Shown here: positions 57,133 through 64,000 of the stretch, in pieces
Layout of the letters: each line of letters starts with the position of its first letter
How positions within the stretch are numbered: the first letter of the stretch is position 1
DNA from: a virus
Direction: 5' to 3' (one strand)
Virus record (IMG/VR): IMGVR_UViG_3300035698_027665
Location: 35,354 to 99,353 of that record
DNA length: 64,000 bases
The notes under the pieces: generated by a model
Told to the model about the DNA's origin: nothing
Seen by the model: only the letters and a program-made list of their open reading frames with translations
Databases searched by the model: none
Made by a program: the position numbers and the translations under genes

Positions 57133-59556
57133 ATGGCAATTTCAAATGGCTTTCCAGCCGGTAACACAATAAGTCCAAGTGTCCGTATTCTCGAAAAGGA
57201 TTTGAGCTTTATTGCAGCGGCTCAAACCTTACACAGAGCAGGCTTAGTTGGTTTCGCAAGTAAGGGACCGTTCAACACTCCAACCAGAGTGTCGACAAAC
57301 AGACAGCTTCACGGCACTTTTGGGAATCCTCATCCAGCTAGCGGCGATCCATATTTGATCTATGCTGCTGAACAATATTTGTTAGTAGCAAACGAACTAT
57401 ATGTTGTTCGAGTTGGCGATGAGAACAATGCTAGTCCTGATAAAGCAGAAATAGCAGATGTTAATGTTCCTGTCGCTGGTGAGAAAATCACAATACAATC
57501 TGACACTGCTGGCTCTTACGTCTTTGCAGAAGATGGTTTTTTCCGTTGGGCTTTAAATGGCGTTGAATCAACTAAGACACTAGTCGTAGAAGCTGGTACA
57601 TACACAGCTACTGAACTAGCTGCCGAACTAAATGATCAATTGGATTCGGTAAGCTCAACAGGTGCTGTTGTCCTTGCTGGATTTGATGGTATAAGATTTG
57701 TTGTCAATAGCAGTAAAATTGCTGTTGAAACCACCTTTGCTTATGGTCCTGATTCATCATTAGAATTACTATCTGTGCAAGATGCAATTTACGGTCCTTT
57801 GACCAATATAAGCGTCGGAACTTATCACCCTGTTACTAACACTACTAGAAAAACTGGTATAGGTACTGGAATGACTGGTGCTGCTGTTACAGGTACTAAA
57901 GCAAGCTATGGTTCAGGATATGAAATTCCCGGTACATTTAATTTTACTGGACTTGAAGATTTAAACCTCCAAATCGTTGTTGATGGAACAGATAATGTTT
58001 TAGTCGACAATGTGGTTCAGATTGTTGATCTTGCTGACCTTGAAGATATGAGTAATACAATTGAAGAAGTTATTGACGAAATAAATAGTCAATTAACTGC
58101 TTTGACTATTCCCGGTGGCTTCCACGCTACTAGATCAGGTAATAACCTAAAATTGGAAACTCTCCATCAAGGTTCTGATGCAAGAATAAGAATAAAATCT
58201 ACTAGTACAGCCGCAGCAATATTTGGATTTAGCGATGTTGATGATGCCTCTATTACAGGTGCTGCATCTGGAACAAGTCCATCTGGAACAAGTGGTGATG
58301 CTTCCATTGAAACATATGGTTTAGCTATTGGAGAAAACGCTACTGGTTCTACTTATTCCTTCACAATGACAGCCGAAAGTGCTGGCATTGAAGGAAATGC
58401 AACAAGCATACAAGTCATCAATGATGATCGTGAAAACACTTTCCAATTAAGCATTGTCAACAACGGTGTCCAAGTGGAAAGTTGGGGAAATTTAGTTAAA
58501 GATTCTAATAGCAGATTTTATGTAGAAACCTTCTTGACTTTATTCTCTGAATACGTTCGTGTAGAAGACAATTTGTCAACGTCTGCACCACCCAAAGATG
58601 GAACTTATGTTTTATCTGGTGGCACTGATGGACTACCATCTGATCCAGATGATCAGGACACCCTTTTAATGGGCAGCATAGGTGCATTCACAGGAATGCA
58701 AGCCTTGTCTGAACCTGAACAAATTGATATTGACTTAATAGCTGTTCCGGGCCATTCCTCGACAGCAGTCGTATCCGCATTGTTAAATGTGGCTGCTGCT
58801 AGAGGCGATTGTTTGGCGATTATTGATCCGCCATTTGGCTTGACTGTTAATGAAATAACTTCTTGGCAAAACGGTACTCATCCTCTTAACTCCGTAAGGT
58901 TTGACAGCAACTTTGGTTCGCTTTACTGGCCTTGGGTTAAAATTAGAGACAATTACAATGACATAGATGTTTGGGTACCACCATCTGGTTCTGCCATGTC
59001 TGTTATTGCAAGAAGTGACTCTTTATCTGAGCCTTGGTTTGCACCAGCAGGAACAATTAGAGGTCTTGTGCCAAATATTACAGACGTGTTCTCACGTCCA
59101 AGTCTTGGCGAAAGAGATTTAATGTATGGTAATAGAAATGCTATCAACCCAATAGTTCAATTCTCTGGCGATGAAGGCTTCTTAGTTTGGGGTCAAAAGA
59201 CTCTACAAAGAACTCCTACTGCCCTTGACAGAATCAATGTAAGAAGATTGATGTTCTACATTGAAAAAAGAATTAGAGCAAAATCTCGTGAATTGTTGTT
59301 CAATCCTCACGATGAAGCTTTCCGTTCAAGATTTATCGACATTGCAACTGTGATATTGCAAGAAGTTCAAATTGGTAGAGGCATCTTGGCTTACCAAATT
59401 CAAGCAGATGAAGAACTTAATACACCAGATGTTATTGATCGTAATGAGTTTCGTGCAAGAATCGGAATCCAACCTATTCGTGCTGCTGAATTTATCTATA
59501 TTGAATTCAGTGTACACAGAACAGGAAACTTTGGAGAAACTTCCGAAACGTTCTAA
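57133..59556 (+). CDS. Tail sheath protein
   Basis: The 807-residue protein has the N-terminal pattern of sheath subunits (SPSVRILEKDLSFI, GLVGFASKGPFNTPTRVSTNRQL). A large beta-rich insertion follows (about 110-520), then the conserved C-terminal part: IDVWVPPSGSAMSVIARSD, WFAPAG-x-x-RGLV, LWGQKTL-like LVWGQKTLQRTPTALDRINVRRL and FIYIEFSVHRTG. The subunits form the contractile sheath. It is GC-richer than most genes here, as expected for an abundant protein. A GGAG site precedes the ATG. Confidence 0.95.
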   Translation: MAISNGFPAGNTISPSVRILEKDLSFIAAAQTLHRAGLVGFASKGPFNTPTRVSTNRQLHGTFGNPHPASGDPYLIYAAEQYLLVANELYVVRVGDENNASPDKAEIADVNVPVAGEKITIQSDTAGSYVFAEDGFFRWALNGVESTKTLVVEAGTYTATELAAELNDQLDSVSSTGAVVLAGFDGIRFVVNSSKIAVETTFAYGPDSSLELLSVQDAIYGPLTNISVGTYHPVTNTTRKTGIGTGMTGAAVTGTKASYGSGYEIPGTFNFTGLEDLNLQIVVDGTDNVLVDNVVQIVDLADLEDMSNTIEEVIDEINSQLTALTIPGGFHATRSGNNLKLETLHQGSDARIRIKSTSTAAAIFGFSDVDDASITGAASGTSPSGTSGDASIETYGLAIGENATGSTYSFTMTAESAGIEGNATSIQVINDDRENTFQLSIVNNGVQVESWGNLVKDSNSRFYVETFLTLFSEYVRVEDNLSTSAPPKDGTYVLSGGTDGLPSDPDDQDTLLMGSIGAFTGMQALSEPEQIDIDLIAVPGHSSTAVVSALLNVAAARGDCLAIIDPPFGLTVNEITSWQNGTHPLNSVRFDSNFGSLYWPWVKIRDNYNDIDVWVPPSGSAMSVIARSDSLSEPWFAPAGTIRGLVPNITDVFSRPSLGERDLMYGNRNAINPIVQFSGDEGFLVWGQKTLQRTPTALDRINVRRLMFYIEKRIRAKSRELLFNPHDEAFRSRFIDIATVILQEVQIGRGILAYQIQADEELNTPDVIDRNEFRARIGIQPIRAAEFIYIEFSVHRTGNFGETSETF

Positions 59557-59568
59557 AAACAAAAACAA

Positions 59569-59602
59569 TTTTCACCCCCGCTTAATAGCGGGGTGAAAAC
59601 AT
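59569..59602 (+). terminator. Hairpin after the sheath gene
   Basis: A GC-rich stem of about 13 bp with a single bulged C (59569-59581 with 59588-59599) is followed by an A/T-rich tract. It probably reduces readthrough from the sheath gene to the tube gene or stabilises the sheath mRNA. Confidence 0.65.
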
Positions 59603-59619
59603 TTAATAAAGGAGATGAT

Positions 59620-60186
59620 ATGGCTGAACAAGCAATGGGTATTGGAAAACTAGGTGGAGCTAATTTAGTATATAAAAGAAAATTTCGTTGGACATTTAGG
59701 ATTACTGATCTTTGTAATGGCGGAAGTGTCGACGAACACTTTGTAAAATTAGCAGCCCGCCCAAACCTAACAATAGAAGAAACAGAAATTAACTTTTTGA
59801 ATGCCAAAAAGTGGATTCCGGGCAAAGGTGCTTGGGAAACTATTACTGTAACTTACTATGATGTTGCTACCAATGACAATAAAGACCTATGGAACTGGCT
59901 TGCATCTGTGTATGACTACACGGACAATGTAGGACTTAAAATGGGTTCTCGTCAAGGTGACTATGCTGGCAATGCAGAATTAGTTTTGTATGATGGCTGT
60001 GGAACTAGACTTGAAAAATGGAATCTTTATGATGTGTGGCCACAAGCTATGAACTTTGGGGAATTAGACTATAGTACTTCGGAAGAATCTACTATTGAAC
60101 TCACATTAAGATATTCTTCTGTGAAATATGAAAGTCTATGTCCACAGTTTGTTCCACAAGCATGCTGTACTGGTTGCAATATATAA
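59620..60186 (+). CDS. Tail tube protein
   Basis: From the ATG at 59620, after AAAGGAG, the protein has 188 residues. It has YKRKFRWTFRI, KLAARPNLTIEETEINFLNAKKWIPGKGAWE, NAELVLYDGCGTRLEKW, WPQAMNFGELDYS and TIELTLRY, which match the tube protein of T4-like tails (gp19 family). It forms the inner tube of the contractile tail. Its strong ribosome site and hairpins on both sides point to separate control. Confidence 0.92.
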   Translation: MAEQAMGIGKLGGANLVYKRKFRWTFRITDLCNGGSVDEHFVKLAARPNLTIEETEINFLNAKKWIPGKGAWETITVTYYDVATNDNKDLWNWLASVYDYTDNVGLKMGSRQGDYAGNAELVLYDGCGTRLEKWNLYDVWPQAMNFGELDYSTSEESTIELTLRYSSVKYESLCPQFVPQACCTGCNI

Positions 60187-60204
60187 TTAAAATTATATAT
60201 TTTA

Positions 60205-60298
60205 ATTGTTTCTTGTTCTGGAAACAATATCCGTCTATATCACAATTATATACTATTATGGAAGGCTCTTAAAAGAGTCCTTCTATAATAGTATATAA
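60205..60298 (+). promoter_or_regulatory. Two hairpins between the tube genes
   Basis: A short hairpin (60205-60228) is followed by a long one of about 25 bp (60244-60268 with 60272-60298, with a few mismatches). The second ends in an AT-rich tract before the AAAGGAG site of the gene at 60318. It may act as a terminator or stabilise the 3' and 5' ends of two tail mRNAs. Confidence 0.55.
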
Positions 60299-60317
60299 TT
60301 TTTAAAGGAGTTATAAT

Positions 60318-60851
60318 ATGTCTAGAAGTATGGGTTTAGATTTTGGGTTAGAGAATACAGGTTCGTGCATAAAAAGAAAATTTAGATGGTTGCTTAAAAT
60401 AGATGGCATTTCTGCTTTAAATAGCAACACACAAAGTGTAAACGCTTTACCTCCATCTAAAGCAAGCCGTCCTTCTTTGACATTTAAAGAAATGGAAGTG
60501 CAACATTTGATTGAAACGGTTTACTATCCTTCAAAGCCTGAATGGAAACCTATTACTTTAACATTGTTCGATCTCAAAAAGAACAGAAATCCTGTCTTTG
60601 ATTGGATAAAACAAGTTTATGATACTTGCGGTACAGGAAGTTGGAACGTTTCTGTAGGCAATGGATTTAAAAAGAAAGCCACATTGGAAATGTATGACGG
60701 ATGCGGGAATACCATTGAAAGTTGGGAATTCCAAAATGCATGGCCACAATCTATAGACTTCGGAGATTTAGACATGGGTAGTTCAGAATACTCCACGATA
60801 GAAATAACTTTACGTTATGATAGGGCTGTTCTTTTAGAAAATTGTGTTTAA
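60318..60851 (+). CDS. Second tail-tube-type protein (paralogue)
   Basis: The 177-residue protein repeats the tube-family pattern: IKRKFRWLLKI, ASRPSLTFKEMEVQHL, KATLEMYDGCGNTIESWEF, WPQSIDFGDLDMGSSEYSTIEITLRY. It is clearly related to the product of 59620 but different in most positions. It may form the tail tip or the connector between tube and baseplate, like other duplicated tube proteins. It ends directly at the convergent gene at 60852. Confidence 0.85.
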   Translation: MSRSMGLDFGLENTGSCIKRKFRWLLKIDGISALNSNTQSVNALPPSKASRPSLTFKEMEVQHLIETVYYPSKPEWKPITLTLFDLKKNRNPVFDWIKQVYDTCGTGSWNVSVGNGFKKKATLEMYDGCGNTIESWEFQNAWPQSIDFGDLDMGSSEYSTIEITLRYDRAVLLENCV

Positions 60852-61082
60852 TTAATCAAATTCATTTTGTAAAACCTTTTTGCAATCCTCTAAGGCGTCT
60901 TCAAGTTGTTTTGGTTTCCATCCTAGAACTCTGCATGCCCCACTTTTATTAAGTCTACCTTTTTTAGTGTATACTTTATCTTCGTGTTCCATTAAAATTT
61001 CAATCAATTTTCCATGACCGTTTGTTTTTAATTTGTCTATAAGTTCTTGATGCTCTAATAATTCTAATAAGTTACTTTCCAT
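60852..61082 (-). CDS. Small helix-turn-helix-like protein
   Basis: The 76-residue protein has a helical first half and VYTKKGRLNKSGACRVLGWKPKQLEDALEDC (about 37-67), a helix-turn-helix-like pattern with a KKGRLNKSxACRxLG stretch that looks conserved. It abuts the tube gene tail to tail with no gap. It may bind DNA; the target is unknown. Confidence 0.6.
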   Translation of the reverse strand: MESNLLELLEHQELIDKLKTNGHGKLIEILMEHEDKVYTKKGRLNKSGACRVLGWKPKQLEDALEDCKKVLQNEFD

Positions 61083-61167
61083 AATGTAATTATAATAACA
61101 TTGTTATTTGATTTCAATAAATTATTTTAATTTTTTTTAATTGAAATATCAATGTATCAAATTGGAG

Positions 61168-61195
61168 TTTACAAGCGGAGAATGAGTGCTATAAT
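61168..61195 (+). promoter_or_regulatory. Strong sigma70-like promoter
   Basis: TTTACA at 61168-61173 and TATAAT at 61190-61195 are 16 bp apart. The protease gene starts at 61225. Confidence 0.75.
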
Positions 61196-61224
61196 GGCTT
61201 TCATCGATCAACAGGATACAATCC

Positions 61225-61800
61225 ATGAAAACAATTTGCACTCCTTTTCCGTGGCAATGTATTATTGGGGAAAATAGAATTGGAACTTTCGTCAATGAAG
61301 ACATTGTTTTAACAGCTTCCCATGTATGCCCTAAAGATGTAGATTCTATATCTTGTTTAGAGAATAAAGGCATGGCTACTGTATTTTACAGGTCTAAAAC
61401 TTATGACATGGTTTTGATGAAAACAGATTTTAAAGTTAGTATGTTCATCAAATGCGATCAAATCATATTGAAAAATTTTGATACTGTTGAATGCGTTTCA
61501 ATTAAAACCCTCCAAGAGTCTTTAAACAGAAATGTACAAGTAGAATTTTATAAACAAATTGATTTAGAATCTTATTATGATAGTATAGGATTGAAATCTC
61601 ATTACTTAGGACTAAAGGATAAGCCTTTTATATACAAATTTGATAAAATGGAGGGCGACTTTTCTTGTAGCGGCTCGCCTTATTTGAAAAACGATAAATT
61701 AGTCGCTCTATTGATGGCGTCATTGCCATCTACAAATAAAAACGAAAAAAAGTCTTATGGGTTTCCTATACCAAAAGAAATTTTGGAAAAAATAAAATGA
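61225..61800 (+). CDS. Trypsin-like serine protease, non-secreted
   Basis: The 191-residue product has His33 in LTASHVC, Asp61 in YDMVLMK and Ser149 in FSCSGSP, a chymotrypsin-fold triad. The serine motif departs from GDSGGP. There is no signal peptide, so it probably acts in the cytoplasm. An early-type promoter drives it, which suggests action on host proteins early in infection. It overlaps the RNA ligase gene by 4 nt. Confidence 0.78.
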   Translation: MKTICTPFPWQCIIGENRIGTFVNEDIVLTASHVCPKDVDSISCLENKGMATVFYRSKTYDMVLMKTDFKVSMFIKCDQIILKNFDTVECVSIKTLQESLNRNVQVEFYKQIDLESYYDSIGLKSHYLGLKDKPFIYKFDKMEGDFSCSGSPYLKNDKLVALLMASLPSTNKNEKKSYGFPIPKEILEKIK

Positions 61801-62448
61801 AATCATATAAAACAATTCCCGGTCCTAAAAAATCCCCGAAAGAACATTGTATTGCTTTTGACAAATTAGATGGCTCTAATATAAGAGCAGAATGGTCGAA
61901 AAAACAAGGATGGCATAAGTTTGGCACTAGAAAGCAAATGATTGATAAAAATCATAAAGATTTTGGGCAAGCTATAACTGTCTTCATGAATAGCTTATCC
62001 GAAGGAATTGTCAAATCTGTTTTAGATTGCAAGGATTATAAGCAAGTTACGCAAATTACTGCTTTTAGTGAATATCATGGCGAAAACTCCTTTGCAGGAT
62101 ACCATGATCCAGATGACAAAATGCGAACCACTTTAATAGATGTTAATATTTACAAAAAAGGCTTTGTACTTCCTAGAACCTTCATCAGAATTTTTGAAGG
62201 ATTAGACTACCAGAGGTCGTTTACGAAGGCGTTTATAATGATTCTTTTATAAAAGACGTGTATAATGGATGTTACAACGTAAAAGAAGGAGTTGTAGCAA
62301 AAGGTCTATTGCCCGGAAGAAAGCCCCACATAGTCTTTGGTTGTCGAAATGTAAAACCAAATCTTGGTTGGAAAAATTGAAATTAAAATCTGAACAAGAT
62401 GAAAAATATAAAAACATATTAGAAGACAATGTTAGAGAACAACTGTGA
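61797..62448 (+). pseudogene. RNA ligase-like gene broken by two -1 frame changes
   Basis: Frame 1 from 61797 gives the nucleotidyltransferase motif I AFDKLDGSNIRAEW (Lys in KLDGSN) and SEYHGENSFAGYHD, but ends at 62252 in a frame-shifted tail. At about 62201 a -1 shift restores LPEVVYEGVYND and KEGVVAKGLLPGRKP (motif IV). A second -1 shift at about 62356, after an A run, restores VKTKSWLEKLK (motif V) and an end at 62448. Repaired, the protein has about 217 residues and all ligase motifs. Causes could be mutation, sequencing errors in A runs, or programmed shifting. Confidence 0.75.
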
Positions 62449-62454
62449 AATTTA

Positions 62455-62979
62455 TTATATTTTTAAAAATTTATAAATGTCTTTTGGGGAATTTGATGCT
62501 TTAATGACATTGATAGGGATTCCCACATAATACTTTTGTGGATTTATAGTTTCAATGTTGATGTGCTGATGCTCTCCCCATTGAGGATAAATTTTTCCTA
62601 ATCCAATTGCTATTTCCTTAATGGATTTGGGAGATAGCGAAGCTGTTTCGATTTCGTTTCCAAATACTCTATGCCATTTGAAATTAAAGAATCCTATTTT
62701 ACGTGCAGTTTGAAGGTCTTCGAATGCATCTACTTCTTCTTGAGAAAAGCCATAATCAGATTTTAGAACTTCGTCCCAAACATGATATTTTTTATTAACA
62801 ATATCGCTTATGTCTTTTTGTGTTAAATTATGGTTTTTTATTATTTGATGTATGACAGGTTCTTCATGTTGCCCTGAACCATCAAATTCACGTACAATTT
62901 CTATTGCCCCATTGTCTTTTATCCAATAACCAAATGGTATTGTGGGGGAGTTTTCTTGTAACCATCCTTTAAAGTCCAT
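62455..62979 (-). CDS. Tagged hypothetical protein
   Basis: The 174-residue product begins MDFKGWLQENSP, a clear FKxWL tag. A mixed alpha/beta domain follows with IEIVREFDGSGQHEEPVIHQI, then several helices and a beta end. It is next to the NADAR gene on the same strand with a 3-nt gap, so it may be cotranscribed. No family was recognised. Confidence 0.65.
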   Translation of the reverse strand: MDFKGWLQENSPTIPFGYWIKDNGAIEIVREFDGSGQHEEPVIHQIIKNHNLTQKDISDIVNKKYHVWDEVLKSDYGFSQEEVDAFEDLQTARKIGFFNFKWHRVFGNEIETASLSPKSIKEIAIGLGKIYPQWGEHQHINIETINPQKYYVGIPINVIKASNSPKDIYKFLKI

Positions 62980-62982
62980 ATT

Positions 62983-63483
62983 TTATTTATCAACGTTTAG
63001 ATCGTTTTTAGAAATGTCTAAAGAAATCAATCTTCTAACTTCCATTAGTATTTGACCAAGCCAATTATTGCCTTCATTTGTTTTGTAATGAACGCCCCAA
63101 CATGTGTCTTTCCAATGATTGGTTTCTTCTAAATACCTATCGCCAGTATCAATTAGTTTTTGTTTTAAATCTTCATTTCTAGTAAATTTATCGTATACAA
63201 TAATATCCATAACTCTGTATTTGTGCATGTCCCAATTTGGGATGATGGCGATGGGAGGATTGTTTCTCCAAGCTTTTTTACTGTCTGACTCACTCATTTG
63301 CGTAAAAGGCTCTCGATAGTCTCTTAGAAGCTTCGCAGCTTGATAGGCTGTTTCTGACGACGGATACATTAAGCCATCAAAGTAAACTTTTGCTGGATAA
63401 AAATTAGATAAAAATCTATAGTATCCAAAAAAAACTTTAATGTTTTCATCACTGTGTTCTGTATATTCTTGCCAGTTTGCCAT
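62983..63483 (-). CDS. NADAR (YbiA-like) domain protein
   Basis: The 166-residue protein has FFGYYRFLSNFYPAKVYFDGLMYPSSETAYQAAK near 18-51 and YLEETNHWKDTCWGV followed by NNWLGQILMEVR near 138-151. These are the signatures of the NADAR/YbiA family. Members are N-glycosidases that act on riboflavin intermediates or remove ADP-ribose from guanine in DNA, and they often pair with DarT toxins. In a phage it could undo ADP-ribosylation by a host defence. The catalytic assignment is by similarity only. Confidence 0.85.
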   Translation of the reverse strand: MANWQEYTEHSDENIKVFFGYYRFLSNFYPAKVYFDGLMYPSSETAYQAAKLLRDYREPFTQMSESDSKKAWRNNPPIAIIPNWDMHKYRVMDIIVYDKFTRNEDLKQKLIDTGDRYLEETNHWKDTCWGVHYKTNEGNNWLGQILMEVRRLISLDISKNDLNVDK

Positions 63484-63555
63484 TTTAAAACCTTTTCGTA
63501 AATTTTAATTCATTATACAAAAACAGTTTTGTCTAAGCCATTAAAAATATGGTTT

Positions 63556-64000
63556 TTAGTTTATGTTCGATTTTCTTTTTAAATGGAAATCGTCACGACC
63601 TATTTTAATATCCCAATCATCTGAAAAATATCTATTAACTATTTTTTCGTAGATGTTTTTTCTTCTATTCCTTCTTCTATGCCATCCGTATTCTGTATTT
63701 GATAAATAATAATCATGCAATTTTTTCAATTCTTCATAGAAAACATGGGCTTTATTATAATTTAATGGTTTGAATTCTTGTTGTTCTTCTGATCTTAGCA
63801 AATTTGAAAAATCTAAATTGGTGTTGTTTAAGCTTTCTGGACCTTTTAAAAATTCTGCAACACTAGCACACCATCGCAGCCATTTGTTTTTATCAAAGTC
63901 TTCCGTTGATTCTGGTGGGCTTCCAAGGTTTAAAATATCATACAATGATTTTTCATGACTTGATAAAGGAACTTCTTTTGCATTGTGATTCTTTACAATT
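63556..64000 (-). CDS. Partial hypothetical protein (5' end beyond the window)
   Basis: The frame stays open to the right edge, so only the last 148 codons are seen; a TTG at 63945 is not needed as a start. The visible part ends with a basic stretch (WHRRRNRRKNIYEKIVNRYF) and DDWDIKIGRDDFHLKRK. No family was recognised. The 72-nt gap to the NADAR gene contains a minus-strand TATAAT at 63512-63517. Confidence 0.5.
   Translation of the reverse strand, partial: IVKNHNAKEVPLSSHEKSLYDILNLGSPPESTEDFDKNKWLRWCASVAEFLKGPESLNNTNLDFSNLLRSEEQQEFKPLNYNKAHVFYEELKKLHDYYLSNTEYGWHRRRNRRKNIYEKIVNRYFSDDWDIKIGRDDFHLKRKSNIN

Noticed and set aside
1-64000. Signs of lysogeny (integrase, CI-like repressor, attachment site)
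   Set aside because: No integrase or excisionase was seen. The HTH proteins found are small and lie with structural genes. The T-arm sequence at 49812-49836 could suggest an attachment site, but nothing else supports it.

Overview
The window looks like part of the genome of a large, AT-rich tailed phage with a contractile (T4-type) tail. The evidence is a tail sheath gene (57133-59556), two tail-tube-type genes (59620-60186 and 60318-60851), a gp15-like sheath-stabiliser candidate (55920-56897), several other virion-protein families, very dense packing with ATGA overlaps, and a T4-late-like TATAAATA element (34005). No integrase, lysogeny repressor, rRNA gene or host housekeeping operon is visible. 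Shine-Dalgarno sites (AGGAG type) and early-looking promoters (TTTACA, 16 bp, TATAAT) suggest a bacterium with ordinary sigma70. The heptose-type enzymes (GT9, HldD-like) suggest a Gram-negative host or a heptose-like glycan. The host cannot be named from this sequence.

Layout. 1-5980: small phage proteins, a LAGLIDADG endonuclease, a secreted trypsin-like protease, a Dam-type methylase and a run of small proteins that may be virion or internal proteins. 5977-17353: a long surface-glycan locus with GT2, GT17, GT8-like and GT9 glycosyltransferases, two sulfotransferases, several methyltransferases and a kinase-like protein, with a DUF262-HNH nuclease embedded. 17391-24917: a subtilisin-like protease, an McsA-like zinc protein, a virion protein, an amidoligase cluster with an alpha/beta hydrolase, and a PrimPol-type primase. 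24967-30001: an accessory insert-like region with a seven-repeat protein, small proteins and a solitary TnpB, then an HldD-like epimerase. 30026-36428: acidic and structural small proteins, a TPR-glycosyltransferase and regulators.

36474-44374 is the most striking block. A nicotinamidase-like enzyme, nicotinate phosphoribosyltransferase and glutamine-dependent NAD synthetase form three steps of the Preiss-Handler NAD route. They are interleaved with a vWA protein, a PP2C-type phosphatase and a protein-kinase-like protein, which resemble a TerY-P signalling triad. A Nudix hydrolase follows, and a NADAR-domain protein lies at 62983-63483. Together these suggest control of NAD/ADP-ribose metabolism during infection, possibly against NAD-depleting defences (inference).

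44957-49714: a Vsr-like homing endonuclease and virion-type genes. 49855-52458: a membrane module with a PspA-like coiled-coil protein, a voltage-gated-type potassium channel and a zinc anti-sigma-like membrane protein. 54091-61082: tail structural genes. 61168-64000: a second trypsin-like protease, an RNA ligase broken by two -1 frame changes, a tagged protein, the NADAR protein and a truncated gene at the right edge.

A cross-cutting feature is a short N-terminal segment of the form F-K-x-W-L-E, found at the start of about a dozen otherwise unrelated proteins on both strands. It resembles in style the capsid-targeting sequences of T4 internal proteins and may mark proteins packaged in the head (inference).
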